A stretch of DNA of 64,000 nucleotides from Solidesulfovibrio aerotolerans (GCF_009856865.1 NZ_WVUD01000003.1:62001-126000); one strand, 5' to 3'. Counted from the stretch's first letter, positions 7,978-21,904 are shown. Notes: generated by a model from the sequence alone, not told the origin. Translations and numbers: made by a program.

Positions 7978-8808
7978 ATGATGCGTGTCCTTTTGCGCCC
8001 TTGGGCCATGCCCGGGGTTGCGCTGCTGCTTGCGGTCTGGGCCTGTCCGGCGCTGGCCCACCGGGTCAACGTGTTTGCATATGTTGAAGGCAATGAGGTG
8101 GTGGTGGAATGCAGCTACAGCCGTTCTGAACGGGTGCGTTTTGGTGAAATAGCCGTGCAAAACGCTGCCACGGGCGCGGTGTACCTGACCGGCAAGACCG
8201 ACGAAAAGGGCGCTTTCCGGTTTCCTGTGCCGCCGGCTGCCCGGGCGGCCAAAGCCGATCTGCGCATTGTGCTGCGGGCCGGGGAGGGGCATCAAAATGG
8301 CAGCGTCGTGACGGCCGGGGAGTATCAAATGCCTGCGGCATCGGCCGCGCCTGCGGTGCCTGCCGTATCTGCTGCACTCGCCGCACCTGCCGGAATCGCC
8401 ACGCCAGCCGCATCAGCCGGGCCTGCGTCCCCTGCCTCGGCTGCGGACCCGGTGCACTCCCCGCAAATGGCGGCCTCGCCGGCGGCGATCCCGGCCACGA
8501 CCATCGCTCTCTCGGGCGCAGCTCCGGCCGGCGGCCCGCCGAGGACCGGCCAGACAGACGCGGTCCCTGCGGGCGCACCAGTCGTTGCCCAGGCCGAATC
8601 CCGGGGCGTCGTCCTGGACCCGGCGGCGTTGTCGGCCCTTGTCGAAGCGGCGGTGGAGAAAAAAATCGCGCCCCTGCGTGCCATCCTCGTGGGCGAAAAG
8701 GAAAAAGGGCCGGGCCTGACCGAAATCCTCGGCGGTATCGGCTGGCTGGTGGGACTGGCCGGTATCGCCGCCTACGCCGGCAGCCGGCGGGGACGCCCCG
8801 GCGCATGA
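7978..8808 (+). CDS. nikL: NikL-like accessory component of nickel ECF transport
   Basis: A 276-residue protein. A signal peptide (MPGVALLLAVWACPALAH) leads to AHRVNVFAYVEGNEVVVECS, the NikL/CbiL-like N-terminal domain of about 100 residues. A long Ala/Pro-rich linker follows (about residues 115-215). The C-terminus has one transmembrane segment (LTEILGGIGWLVGLAGIAAYAG) and ends RRGRPGA. This is the expected NikL design, a periplasmic domain tethered to the membrane. The start is ATG 7978 or the adjacent ATG 7981, both served by AAGGAG at 7967. The preceding 129 bases (7849-7977) hold no gene. The stop overlaps the nikQ start (ATGA). Confidence 0.75.
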   Translation: MMRVLLRPWAMPGVALLLAVWACPALAHRVNVFAYVEGNEVVVECSYSRSERVRFGEIAVQNAATGAVYLTGKTDEKGAFRFPVPPAARAAKADLRIVLRAGEGHQNGSVVTAGEYQMPAASAAPAVPAVSAALAAPAGIATPAASAGPASPASAADPVHSPQMAASPAAIPATTIALSGAAPAGGPPRTGQTDAVPAGAPVVAQAESRGVVLDPAALSALVEAAVEKKIAPLRAILVGEKEKGPGLTEILGGIGWLVGLAGIAAYAGSRRGRPGA

Positions 8809-9572
8809 TCGACGAACACTTCGCCGGGGGAACCTCGCCTATCCACGCCCTGGACCCGCGCTATCGCCTGGCTGCCTGCCTGCTCCTGTCCCTGGTCGCC
8901 GCCCTGGCCCGCACCCCGCAAACGCCGCTGCTCATTCTCGGGGCCGGACTGGTGTTGACCGTCTTGTCCGGGGTCTCGGCCAAGCTGGTGTTGCGCCGCG
9001 CGGCAGCGGTCAACCTCTTTATCATCTTTCTCTGGCTGTTTTTGCCGGTCTCCACCCCGGGAATGCCCCTGTGGCAGGGGCTGGGCCTGACCGTCACCCG
9101 GGAGGGCGTCGCCCTGGCCGGCCTCGTGACGCTTAAGGCCAATGCCGTCTTTTTGTGCGTCCTGTCGCTTATGGGCACCATCCCGGCTCCGGCCCTGGGA
9201 CGGGCCTTGACCGCCCTTGGCGCGCCGGCCAAATTTTCCTTTCTCTTTGTCTTTACCTACCGCTATCTGCACGTCATTGCCGAAGAATACGGCCGGTTGG
9301 TCACAGCGGCCCGGCTGCGGGGCTTTGTGCCGGCAACCGACGGGCGCACCTACCGGACCTATGCCGCCCTGGTGGCCATGGTGCTGGTGCGCAGCTACGA
9401 CCGCTCCCAGCGGGTCTATCAGGCCATGCTGCTGCGCGGTTTTACCGGGGTGTTTCCCTGCCTGGACCGGTTTGCGGCCGGCAGGCGGGATGTGCTATTT
9501 CTGGGCTGCGTCGTGGCGCTGGCTGCTGGCGCGGTCTGGATCGAATGGTTGGCCGGGAGAGGAAATGTCTGA
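8805..9572 (+). CDS. nikQ: CbiQ/NikQ transmembrane protein of the ECF transporter
   Basis: A 255-residue ECF T-component with several transmembrane helices. It begins with the family's conserved region (HALDPRYRLAACLLLSLVAA). The ATPase-coupling part follows the pattern RGF...RSYDRSQRVYQAMLLRGF, including the A-R-G-like motif (AARLRGF) and the second R-G motif (MLLRGF). These connect the membrane core with the ATPase. It overlaps nikL by four bases and nikO by eight, so translation of the three is coupled. Confidence 0.9.
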   Translation: MIDEHFAGGTSPIHALDPRYRLAACLLLSLVAALARTPQTPLLILGAGLVLTVLSGVSAKLVLRRAAAVNLFIIFLWLFLPVSTPGMPLWQGLGLTVTREGVALAGLVTLKANAVFLCVLSLMGTIPAPALGRALTALGAPAKFSFLFVFTYRYLHVIAEEYGRLVTAARLRGFVPATDGRTYRTYAALVAMVLVRSYDRSQRVYQAMLLRGFTGVFPCLDRFAAGRRDVLFLGCVVALAAGAVWIEWLAGRGNV

Positions 9573-10290
9573 GCCGTTGCTGGAATTGGTGCAGGTGGGT
9601 TTCATGTATCCGGGAAAAACGGTTCCCGTGCTGTCCGGTCTGAATTTTCGTTTGGAGGCGTCAGAGCGCATCGGCCTCTACGGTCCCAACGGGTCCGGCA
9701 AGACCACGCTGCTCCATGTGATCATGGGCTTGCTGCCCCCCCAAGCCGGTGCAGTGCGCCACAAGGGGCGGGTGATGACGACGGAACGGGATTTTCGGGA
9801 GGTGCGGCGCAGCATCGGCATGCTGCTGCAAAACGCCGACGATCAGATCATCTACCCCACGGTGCTTGACGACGTGGCCTTTGGGCCGCTCAATCGCGGC
9901 CTGTCCCGGGGGGCCGCCCGGGAACTGGCCGAACAGACCCTGGCCATGCTGGGGCTGGCCGGCTTTGGCGACCGGCTGGCCCATCGCCTCTCTGGCGGCG
10001 AGAAAAAACTCGTGTCCTTGGCCGGCGTGCTGGCCATGGAACCCGAAGCGCTGCTCCTGGACGAACCGACCGGGGGGCTGGACCCCGACACGCGAAACCG
10101 CCTCGTGGACATCCTGGCCCATCTGGCCAAGCCCATGATCGTTATTTCCCACGACTGGGATTTTCTCGCCCAGGTCACGGACACCTACTATTCCATCCAG
10201 AGCGGTCAGCTGATCCGCAACCCGGATTTCATCCTGCACCGCCATGTCCACGGCCACCCCATGGGCGATCACGAGCATCATCACCACTAA
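9565..10290 (+). CDS. nikO: CbiO/NikO ATPase of the ECF nickel transporter, with a His-rich tail
   Basis: A 241-residue ABC ATPase that powers the transporter. Walker A is GPNGSGKTT, the Q-loop is LLQNADDQII, the signature is LSGGEKK, Walker B is ALLLDEPTGGLDP and the switch His is VISHDWDF. The C-terminus ends in a metal-binding-like run, HRHVHGHPMGDHEHHHH, suggesting local nickel binding or sensing in the cytoplasm (inference). The ATG at 9565 lies eight bases before the nikQ stop. Last gene of the operon; a convergent gene follows. Confidence 0.93.
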   Translation: MSEPLLELVQVGFMYPGKTVPVLSGLNFRLEASERIGLYGPNGSGKTTLLHVIMGLLPPQAGAVRHKGRVMTTERDFREVRRSIGMLLQNADDQIIYPTVLDDVAFGPLNRGLSRGAARELAEQTLAMLGLAGFGDRLAHRLSGGEKKLVSLAGVLAMEPEALLLDEPTGGLDPDTRNRLVDILAHLAKPMIVISHDWDFLAQVTDTYYSIQSGQLIRNPDFILHRHVHGHPMGDHEHHHH

Positions 10291-10331
10291 AGGGCAGGGG
10301 CGGCGCTTAAAAGTCGCTGGTGCAGGCTCGA

Positions 10332-11069
10332 TCAATCCAGGCCGAGCTGGGCCAGCAGATCGTCCACCGCGCCCTGCTGGACGTCGGTTTGCGGTCCTTT
10401 GAGTTCGGACACTTTCTGCTTGGCCTCGGCTTTGAGTTCCTCGATATCGCGGTCCGGGGCTTCGGCCTGGGCGCGAATCTGCAATCCGGTGGACAGGTAC
10501 AGCTCCAAAACGATCTGTTCGACCTTTTTAATCGCCGAAATAATACGCTTGATGCGCTGGCCGGTCAGATCCTGGAAACTGAGCGTGGTCATGATGCGCA
10601 TGAGGTCTTCGCCCAGCGCCTCGTTGGCGCTTTGCAACTTGGCCACGTCCCGGGGACCGGCATAGCCGCCGGGCAGTCCGGCCAGGACGCCGGCCGACTC
10701 GGCTTGCAACTCCATGTGCTTCTCGACGATGTCCATGATCTCCGTGGTGGCCGATTCCGTAGTCTGGAGGATGTTGTCGAGCTGCTGGGCGGCTTCCTGG
10801 AACAGCTGGTCGGCCTGCTGCCGGCCGCCGGGAGTTGGCGGCTCATTGTCGTGCTTGGCGGCCTGGACAATCTCTTTATAGATGTCCTGCAAGCCTTGCT
10901 GCATTTCCAGGTTGAGGCGTTTGTGGAATTCGCTTTCCAAAAGTGCCCGGGACAGCGTTCTGGCCACTTCCCGTTCAATGGTGGCGCTAATACTTTCGCG
11001 CAGATCAGGCACCACTTCCTGAACGATCTTTTCAAGCAGGCGGTCGAGCAGTTCTTCGTCGTTGACCAT
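10332..11069 (-). CDS. cheZ: CheZ-like CheY-P phosphatase
   Basis: A 245-residue protein, largely helical. It has the CheZ active-site motif FQDLTGQRIKRI with Asp167 and Gln171 in the spacing of the catalytic pair of E. coli CheZ. The C-terminal peptide VDDLLAQLGLD (235-245) matches the CheY-binding tail of CheZ. It should therefore dephosphorylate CheY-P in chemotaxis. It is not in a che cluster here. It is the last gene of a minus-strand operon, six bases behind a PilZ-domain gene, which suggests a link between motility and second-messenger signalling (inference). Confidence 0.9.
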   Translation of the reverse strand: MVNDEELLDRLLEKIVQEVVPDLRESISATIEREVARTLSRALLESEFHKRLNLEMQQGLQDIYKEIVQAAKHDNEPPTPGGRQQADQLFQEAAQQLDNILQTTESATTEIMDIVEKHMELQAESAGVLAGLPGGYAGPRDVAKLQSANEALGEDLMRIMTTLSFQDLTGQRIKRIISAIKKVEQIVLELYLSTGLQIRAQAEAPDRDIEELKAEAKQKVSELKGPQTDVQQGAVDDLLAQLGLD

Positions 11070-11075
11070 ACGGCA

Positions 11076-11609
11076 TCAGTCCCATTTTTTCCCGCGAAGC
11101 TCGTCGCGTTGGCTTTGAAAAACGAATTGCACAATGCTTTCCAGATCGCGTTCCCGGATGCGGGTGAAATCAAGGGCGTAGGTATACGCACCATCGGCTT
11201 CCTCGCAACGAACGAGTTGGCCAATGGCCCCGGCCATGCGCAAAGGAAAACGCGACAGGATGAGAACGGCTTCCACGGGCTGCTCCAGCGGCAACTCGGT
11301 CAGACTTAAAAACCGGACACCCGCGCCGCTGATTTCCACGATATCCATGGGGACTGGGAAGTCCGCCTCCAAGAGATCGCGGTTTTGCATGGACAGCAGC
11401 ATATCGAGCTTGGTGTTGATGGTGGAAAGCATGGCATAGAGTGGTTCACTCATGCCGGTTTCACGAGGATCAAGGATGATGGCCGTTGAGCCCATGGGCG
11501 GCGTTTCACGGTAAAGCGGCATGTCCTCGGGGCCTGGCAGCAGCCGCAAGTGGCCACGCAGGCGCGTTGGAATGCGCATGTACGAGCGTTTTTCTTCCAC
11601 GGCAGACAC
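11076..11609 (-). CDS. PilZ-domain protein (putative c-di-GMP effector)
   Basis: A 177-residue protein. The PilZ signatures are RSYMR (RxxxR) near the N-terminus and VEISGAGVRFL, close to (D/N)xSxxG but with Glu in the first place. A C-terminal TILL-like part (YALDFTRIRERDLESIVQFVF) completes the PilZ barrel and helix. It probably binds cyclic di-GMP. I place the start at GTG 11609, eight bases after the ferredoxin stop; an internal ATG would cut into the RxxxR region. It lies between a NIL-ferredoxin gene and cheZ on one transcript. Confidence 0.78.
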   Translation of the reverse strand: MSAVEEKRSYMRIPTRLRGHLRLLPGPEDMPLYRETPPMGSTAIILDPRETGMSEPLYAMLSTINTKLDMLLSMQNRDLLEADFPVPMDIVEISGAGVRFLSLTELPLEQPVEAVLILSRFPLRMAGAIGQLVRCEEADGAYTYALDFTRIRERDLESIVQFVFQSQRDELRGKKWD

Positions 11610-11617
11610 CTTTGCGA

Positions 11618-12061
11618 CTACATCACGCCGTTTTCGAGCAACATCTCCATGGCCTTGACCGGGCAGACCTTGGTGCACATGCCGCAGGCCGAACAGGTTT
11701 CATCGTCAAATTCCACCAGTCGGGTTTCAATATTGAGGGACAGGGCCTTGGTCGGGCACAGTGCCGTACACATGCCGCAGTGGATGCAACTGTCGTCGTC
11801 CCGGGAGATGCGCTGGGCCACCGGAACCACGCCGATGTCATGGTCCTTGAGATAGGCGATGCCGCGCTCGTAGGCGTCTCTTGGGCCGGTAATCTCAATC
11901 GTCATCTGGCCCTCGTGACGCGGGGTGATCCGGGCTTGCAGGATGCTGAAAGCCAGGCCGTGCACCCGGGACAGATCGCAGACCAGTGGCTTGCCGGAGG
12001 CCTCGGGCGGAAAGGTCAGGTAGACGACCTTGCGGTACTGCTTGTCTTGTGGCGTGTCCAT
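11618..12061 (-). CDS. NIL-domain 2x[4Fe-4S] ferredoxin
   Basis: A 147-residue protein. The N-terminal NIL domain (about 10-85, VVYLTFPPEASGKPLV...MTIEITG) is the ligand-binding type found next to methionine ABC ATPases. The C-terminal bacterial ferredoxin has two complete clusters (CIHCGMCTALCP and CSACGMCTKVCP). Such NIL-ferredoxins occur in anaerobes and are associated with sulfur amino-acid assimilation. The ATG at 12061 has a GAGG site; the TTG three bases upstream is less likely. It is cotranscribed with ybgF and the PilZ gene; a functional link to them is not evident. Confidence 0.85.
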   Translation of the reverse strand: MDTPQDKQYRKVVYLTFPPEASGKPLVCDLSRVHGLAFSILQARITPRHEGQMTIEITGPRDAYERGIAYLKDHDIGVVPVAQRISRDDDSCIHCGMCTALCPTKALSLNIETRLVEFDDETCSACGMCTKVCPVKAMEMLLENGVM

Positions 12062-12085
12062 CAAAACCCTCGCTCCTTGCCGGCC

Positions 12086-13066
12086 CTACTTGGGCATCAT
12101 GGTTTTGGCCCGGGCGGCAAAGGCGGAATCCGGGTATTTGTCGATAACTTCCTTAAACGACAACTTGGCGGCTCCGGCATTGCCGAGCTTGGAAAAAGCC
12201 ACGCCGCGCTTGAAAAGGGCGTCGGCATGCTTGGCGCTTTTCGGATATTTCTCGATGACTTCCTGATAGGCCAGGGCGGCATTGGCGAAATCCCCAAGTT
12301 GAAAATAGCATTCGCCCATCCAGAACTGGGCGTTGGGCATAAGCGGGCTGGTTTTAAAACCCCGGGCAAACTCCTGGAAAATACCGAGTGCCTGCTGGTA
12401 TTGGCGGGCATTGAAGCTGGCCAGCCCCTTGGCATAGACCGCGTCGGCCGGATTCTGCGTTTCGGCCACGACCGGCGGCGCGCTGGGGGCGGGCGGGGCC
12501 GCAGCCGGAGCCTGGGCACCGTAGCCGGACGCGGTATTGGGCGGGATGGATGGTTCGTCGGTATCGCTGCCGTAGCCGGCCTGGGCCGGCGCGCCATAGC
12601 CGCCTTGCCCCTGGCCATAGCCAGCCTGGGGAGCTGTGCCGTATCCGGTTTGTGGCGCAGCACCATACCCGGTTTGGGGGGCGGTTGCGTAGCCGGCACC
12701 TGTGCCGTAGCCGGGCTGGGGTGTCGCGGTCCCTGCGCCGTAACCGGGTTGGGCGGCCGGCCGGGGAGCGCCGCTGGCATCGACGTCGATGGCCAGCTGC
12801 GAGGCCATGCGGCTGACTTGACCTTCCAGGCGGGTCAAGCGGCCGGCCAGTTCCGGGTCTTGCCGGTTGTGCTCCACCTGCTGGGTCAATTCCTCGACCT
12901 TGGCGTTTAAACGGCGCAGTTCGCCCTTGGTGTTCTCCAGTTCAGCCCACATGTCGGCCGGGGTATTGAGCGGCGACGGGGCTTTGGGAGCCGGCGCGCA
13001 TCCACCAAGTAGAGCGGCGAGCAGGGCGGCTGACAGCGCCGTGCCTTTGGCGTGACGGGTTCTCAT
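12086..13066 (-). CDS. cpoB: YbgF/CpoB-like periplasmic lipoprotein with TPR repeats
   Basis: A 326-residue protein. The N-terminus (GTALSAALLAALLGGC) is a lipoprotein signal with lipobox LGGC. A short coiled coil follows (ELENTKGELRRLNAKVEELTQQVE, about residues 50-95), then a Gly/Tyr/Pro/Gln-rich repetitive linker of about 95 residues built on GYG-type repeats. The C-terminal 120 residues are tetratricopeptide repeats (DAVYAKGLASFNARQYQQAL...). This is the YbgF/CpoB layout, a protein coordinating peptidoglycan synthesis with outer-membrane constriction. It is not beside tol-pal genes here. The ATG at 13066 overlaps the upstream stop by four bases; the frame extension to 13198 is rejected. 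The expanded linker is unusual. Confidence 0.82.
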   Translation of the reverse strand: MRTRHAKGTALSAALLAALLGGCAPAPKAPSPLNTPADMWAELENTKGELRRLNAKVEELTQQVEHNRQDPELAGRLTRLEGQVSRMASQLAIDVDASGAPRPAAQPGYGAGTATPQPGYGTGAGYATAPQTGYGAAPQTGYGTAPQAGYGQGQGGYGAPAQAGYGSDTDEPSIPPNTASGYGAQAPAAAPPAPSAPPVVAETQNPADAVYAKGLASFNARQYQQALGIFQEFARGFKTSPLMPNAQFWMGECYFQLGDFANAALAYQEVIEKYPKSAKHADALFKRGVAFSKLGNAGAAKLSFKEVIDKYPDSAFAARAKTMMPK

Positions 13067-13293
13067 GACGGCTTGCGACCTCGCTTGCGTCCCCAGATAA
13101 GGTAGATAATACCTCCCAGCAGGGGCACGAAAATGGCCAGGAGGAACCAGAACATCTTCTCCATGTGGGTGGGAAACTCTCTGTGGAAGCTGTGCCATAT
13201 CGCAATGAAATTGGGAAGGATGGGCAGCGCCAGAAGCGCGAACAAAAGGGCCATCTGGCCCGGCGTCATGGCCGGAAGTTCAGGCAGGATCAT
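13063..13293 (-). CDS. Small membrane protein with a PLDc_N-type domain
   Basis: A 76-residue protein with two hydrophobic segments (MALLFALLALPILPNFIAIW and FWFLLAIFVPLLGGIIYLIW). A positively charged end follows (GRKRGRKPS). The pattern matches the phospholipase-D nuclease N-terminal (PLDc_N) family, small two-helix membrane proteins of unknown role. The ATG at 13293 is 16 bases after lspA; the longer frame is not used. It overlaps the next gene by four bases, so it is probably real and translationally coupled. Confidence 0.7.
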   Translation of the reverse strand: MILPELPAMTPGQMALLFALLALPILPNFIAIWHSFHREFPTHMEKMFWFLLAIFVPLLGGIIYLIWGRKRGRKPS

Positions 13294-13309
13294 GTGCGTC
13301 CTTACGGTG

Positions 13310-13801
13310 TTAGGAGCCGGACGTGGGCCGGCGGAAACGGTAAAAGGCCACCAGCAGCCCAAGCGACCCCAGGAATATGGCGATATCAGCCACGTTAAAG
13401 GCTGGCCAGTGGTAACTTTTCCAATAAAAATCCAGGAAATCCACGACTTCACCGGTCTTGATGCGGTCGATGAGGTTGCCCAGTGCCCCGCCTAGGATGC
13501 AGGCCAGGCCGATGATGAGCAGTTTGTCGTCGTCGCGGGCCATACGCAGCAGATGAAAGATAATCATGACGGCCAGAGCCGTGGCCGCGAAGAAGAAATA
13601 CGTCTGCCACTCGATATCTGACCGGTTTAAAAAACCGAACGCCGCGCCACGGTTGAGCACATGGACGAGGTTGAAAAAGCCCGGGATGACCGGATGGGTG
13701 GTGAAAAGCACCAGATGATCCTGGACCCACAGCTTGGTGATCTGATCGAGGATAACGATGGCAGCGGCCAGGGGGGCCGCTATTTTGTAACTGAGCCGCA
13801 T
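13310..13801 (-). CDS. lspA: Lipoprotein signal peptidase (signal peptidase II)
   Basis: A 163-residue integral membrane aspartyl protease that cleaves prolipoproteins after lipidation. The family motifs are complete: DQITKLWV, LNRGAAFGFL, the first catalytic Asp in GGALGNLIDRI and the second in FNVADIAIFLG. Four hydrophobic segments are visible. It starts three bases after ileS, the classical ileS-lspA order in bacteria. Its product could process the YbgF-like lipoprotein encoded two genes downstream. Confidence 0.95.
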   Translation of the reverse strand: MRLSYKIAAPLAAAIVILDQITKLWVQDHLVLFTTHPVIPGFFNLVHVLNRGAAFGFLNRSDIEWQTYFFFAATALAVMIIFHLLRMARDDDKLLIIGLACILGGALGNLIDRIKTGEVVDFLDFYWKSYHWPAFNVADIAIFLGSLGLLVAFYRFRRPTSGS

Positions 13802-13804
13802 GGT

Positions 13805-16630
13805 CTAAACACCTTCGGCGGCCAGGACAGCCGCGCAGCGCGGACACAGGTCAGGGGCCTGCGGTCCGGCCATTTCCTCGTAGTACACCCAGCAGCGGGC
13901 GCATTTTTCGCCCTTGGCCCGGGACACCCCGATAGCGGCTCCGGCCACGTTTTCGCAGGCGGTAGCATCCGCCGGTACCGTCTCGGCCGGGGCCAGCGAC
14001 ACCTGGGACACGATAAACACTTCGCGCAAATCCATGTCCAGACCAGCCACCGAGGCCAGCACCGCCTCAGGCAGATACAGAACCACAGCAGTCTCCAACG
14101 AATGCCCGACATCGCCGGCCTTGCGCCGGGGTTCGATGGCCCGGGTCACTTCGCCGCGCAGGGCAAAGACCAGTTCCAGGCGTTCCCGGGTGGCCGTGTC
14201 CAACCGCCAGCCGCCAAGGCCGTCGCTGGGGGGCAGGGTGAATACCGAGGCCCCCTCGCCGCGCTGGCAAACCGGCATGTGGCGATAGACCTCTTCGGCG
14301 GTAAACGACAGGATCGGGGCCATGTCGAGCAGCAGCATCCGCAGGATGCGCCACAGGGCTGACTGGGCCGAGCGGCGTTCCAGAGAGTTGGTGGCCGAAA
14401 CGTAAAGACGGTCTTTTAAAATGTCGAGATAAAAGGCCGACAAGTCGGTGACGCACAGGTTGTGCAAGGTGTGAAAGACCTTGTGGAATTCGTAAACGCC
14501 ATAGGCTTCGACCATACGGCCGTGGTCGCGGGCCACGGTGTCCAGGACAAAGCGGTCGAGCGGCAGCATGGCCTCGGGAGCCACGTCGCTTGCGGCCGGA
14601 TCGAAGTCGGCCAGATTGCCGAGGATAAACCGGCAGGTGTTGCGGATGCGGCGATAAGCTTCCACCAGCCGGGCCAGGATCTCGTCGGAAATGCGGATGT
14701 CGTCGCGATAATCCACGGCCGACGTCCACAGGCGCAGAATTTCCGCCCCATGCTTGTCAATGATTTCTTGGGGTTCCATGCCGTTGCCCAGCGACTTGGA
14801 CATCTTGCGGCCATCACCATCCACCACGTAGCCGTGGGTGAGGACCTGCCGGTACGGGGCAACGCCGCGCGTGCCCATGGCAGCCAAAAGCGAGCTGTGA
14901 AACCAGCCCCGGTGCTGATCCGAGCCTTCGAGATACATGTCGGCCGGAAAGCCCAGTTCCGGGCGTTTTTCCAGCACCGCCGCAAAGCTCGTGCCCGAAT
15001 CAAACCACACGTCCAGGATGTCGGTTTCCTTGCGGAAATGATTGCCGCCGCACTGGGGGCAGGTCAATCCCGCCGGCACGATGTCGGCAAGCTCGGCCTC
15101 GAACCAGTAGTCGCAGCCGCGTTCATGATCGGCAAACTTTTCGGCCACCGAGCGCATCCAGGCGGCGTCGTTGTAGGCCGCGTCGCAGGACTCGCACAAA
15201 AGGGCCAGGATCGGCACACCCCAGGTGCGCTGGCGCGAGATGCACCAGTCCGGGCGAAAGGCGATCATATTGTGGATGCGTTCCTTGCCCCAGGCCGGAA
15301 TCCATTCCACGTCGCCCGCGATGGCGGCCAGGGCTTTGGCCCTCAGTTCATTGGCATCCATGGAAACAAACCACTGGGTGGTGGCCCGGAAAATGACCGG
15401 CTCCTTGCAGCGCCAGCAGTGGGGATAGGAGTGCTTGAGTTTTTTGAGCGCCAGCAGATGCCCGGTTTCCTTGAGCTTCTCAATGACTTTCGGGTTGGCT
15501 TCCCAGACCGTAAGCCCGGCAAAATAGGGCACCACGTCGAGGAATCGGCCGGCGTCGTCCAGAGGCGAAAGGATGTCGAGGCCGTAGCGAAGGCCGGTGT
15601 CGTAGTCCTCGCGGCCGTGGCCCGGGGCGGTGTGGACCAGCCCCGTACCGGCGTCGAGGGTCACGTAATCGGCCGTGACGATGGGCGAAGGGCGGTCGTA
15701 GAAGGGGTGCCGGGCGGCCAAGCCTTCCAGGGCAGCACCCGGGGTCTCGGCCAGGATGGTCGCCTCGGTCCAGCCAAACAGCTCGCGCACGGTGTCGAGC
15801 AGCTCCCGGGCCAGGACGTACTGGCTCTCGCCAGCGGCCACCAGCACGTAGTCAAAGTCCGGGTGCACCGCCACGGCCATGTTGTCCGGCAGGGTCCAGG
15901 GCGTGGTGGTCCAGATGACGGCGTAGGCCTTGGCCGGGTCGGCCATGGGGAAGATGTCTTTGATTTTGGGATCGGTCAGCGGAAAGCGGACATAGACCGA
16001 CGGTGAAGTCTCGTCGGCGTATTCCACCTCGGCCTCGGCCAGGGCGGTTTGGCAGGACAGACACCAGTGGATGGGCTTTTTGCCCCGATAGACCGAGCCG
16101 CGCTCCACGAAATCGCACAGCGCCAGGGCCGTTGCCGCCTCGTAGGAGGGGTGCATGGTCAAATACGGGTCGTCCCAGTCGCCAAAAACGCCCAGACGCT
16201 TGAATTCCTTGCGCTGGATATCGACGAATTTCTTGGCGTAGTCCCGGCACAAACGGCGCACGGTGACGGCGGGCAGATTTTCCTTGCCCTTGGCTTTGAG
16301 CTCCTGGGACACCTTGTGCTCGATGGGCAGGCCGTGGCAGTCCCAGCCGGGCACGTAGGGCGCTTGCTGGCCGGCCATATGGCGGGATTTGACGATGATA
16401 TCTTTTAATATTTTATTGAGCGCATGGCCCATGTGCAGATGGCCGTTGGCGTAGGGCGGGCCGTCGTGCAGGATGTAGCGGGGGGCACCTTCCCGGTCGG
16501 CAAGCATGCGCCGGTAAATGTCGCTTTCAGCCCAGAATCTGAGTGTTTCCGGTTCTTTTTCCTTTAAATTTGCCTTCATGGGAAAAGAGGTCTGGGGAAG
16601 CTTGAGGGTCTTTTTATAATCGGTGCTCAT
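13805..16630 (-). CDS. ileS: Isoleucyl-tRNA synthetase
   Basis: A 941-residue class I aminoacyl-tRNA synthetase. The HIGH-type motif is GHLHMGH and the KMSKS motif is RKMSKSLGN. An editing domain ([10 protein letters not shown]) is present, and the C-terminal zinc finger has CARCW and CPRC pairs. The ATG at 16630 ([14 protein letters not shown]) is preceded by a purine-rich site; the upstream in-frame extension of 51 residues has no family resemblance. It is the first gene of a seven-gene minus-strand operon ending with cheZ. The 239 bases up to carB are the divergent promoter region; no riboswitch or T-box was recognised there. Confidence 0.97.
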   Translation of the reverse strand: MSTDYKKTLKLPQTSFPMKANLKEKEPETLRFWAESDIYRRMLADREGAPRYILHDGPPYANGHLHMGHALNKILKDIIVKSRHMAGQQAPYVPGWDCHGLPIEHKVSQELKAKGKENLPAVTVRRLCRDYAKKFVDIQRKEFKRLGVFGDWDDPYLTMHPSYEAATALALCDFVERGSVYRGKKPIHWCLSCQTALAEAEVEYADETSPSVYVRFPLTDPKIKDIFPMADPAKAYAVIWTTTPWTLPDNMAVAVHPDFDYVLVAAGESQYVLARELLDTVRELFGWTEATILAETPGAALEGLAARHPFYDRPSPIVTADYVTLDAGTGLVHTAPGHGREDYDTGLRYGLDILSPLDDAGRFLDVVPYFAGLTVWEANPKVIEKLKETGHLLALKKLKHSYPHCWRCKEPVIFRATTQWFVSMDANELRAKALAAIAGDVEWIPAWGKERIHNMIAFRPDWCISRQRTWGVPILALLCESCDAAYNDAAWMRSVAEKFADHERGCDYWFEAELADIVPAGLTCPQCGGNHFRKETDILDVWFDSGTSFAAVLEKRPELGFPADMYLEGSDQHRGWFHSSLLAAMGTRGVAPYRQVLTHGYVVDGDGRKMSKSLGNGMEPQEIIDKHGAEILRLWTSAVDYRDDIRISDEILARLVEAYRRIRNTCRFILGNLADFDPAASDVAPEAMLPLDRFVLDTVARDHGRMVEAYGVYEFHKVFHTLHNLCVTDLSAFYLDILKDRLYVSATNSLERRSAQSALWRILRMLLLDMAPILSFTAEEVYRHMPVCQRGEGASVFTLPPSDGLGGWRLDTATRERLELVFALRGEVTRAIEPRRKAGDVGHSLETAVVLYLPEAVLASVAGLDMDLREVFIVSQVSLAPAETVPADATACENVAGAAIGVSRAKGEKCARCWVYYEEMAGPQAPDLCPRCAAVLAAEGV

Positions 16631-16869
16631 GGAGTGTCCTTGCGCTATTTCCGGCATCCAAGCGACGCTGGAGAAACAGGCTTTTTGAAACAAGGCGGCC
16701 CGGAAGTCAAGAAAGGCCCAGGCGGACCACCGCGCGGCGGCTGATGCCTGTGCCAAAAAACGTCCAGCCGGCCCCCGGAGCAAACCCCTTGCCCAAAGGG
16801 GCGAAGTGGCTTATCCCTGTGCGGTTCCGCTTACATCGTTTCACCCTCTAAAAAAAATACCCCACGCCC

Positions 16870-20106
<3,237 letters not shown>

Positions 20107-20122
20107 CCCCGGGCGACGCACC

Positions 20123-21541
<1,419 letters not shown>

Positions 21542-21547
21542 CGTCGC

Positions 21548-21904
21548 ATGGCATTATTTAATATCGATTTGGCTTCGGCCAAGGACAAGTCCTTATCCAA
21601 ACTGCTTCTTTCGGCGGCCAAGCCGTTTTTGAGCAAGTACGGCGAAGTGCAGTATCTGGCCATTGACAGCGCCGCCCGGACGCTGACAGTGGACGTGCTG
21701 CCGCTCGGCGAGCGCGACACCATCCGGGTGGAACTGATCGGCTACGGCCTGACCAGCGACGAGACCGGACGCGGCTGGCTGACCTTTGCCCAGTTGTCCA
21801 CCTCGCGCCAGTGGCTGACCCTGGTTGCCGAAAAAGCCCTGCCCGAGCGGCGGATCATGCTCCCTTCGGCCACGCCCATGGCTCTGCTTCAGGCCATGCT
21901 GTAG
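21548..21904 (+). CDS. Small conserved-looking protein of unknown function
   Basis: A 118-residue protein, mixed alpha/beta by eye (VQYLAIDSAARTLTVDVLPLGE, DTIRVELIGYGL), with no signal peptide, membrane segment or catalytic motif. It starts six bases after purF and is followed by a strong terminator, so it is the last gene of the carB-purF transcript. I do not recognise the family. The tight spacing and clean reading frame support a real gene. Confidence 0.7.
   Translation: MALFNIDLASAKDKSLSKLLLSAAKPFLSKYGEVQYLAIDSAARTLTVDVLPLGERDTIRVELIGYGLTSDETGRGWLTFAQLSTSRQWLTLVAEKALPERRIMLPSATPMALLQAML

Noticed and set aside
11486-12910. 474-codon plus-strand frame over the ferredoxin and ybgF genes
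   Set aside because: It lies opposite two clear genes and has shadow-like composition.
14462-16006. 514-codon plus-strand frame antisense to ileS
   Set aside because: It is a shadow of a well-supported synthetase gene.
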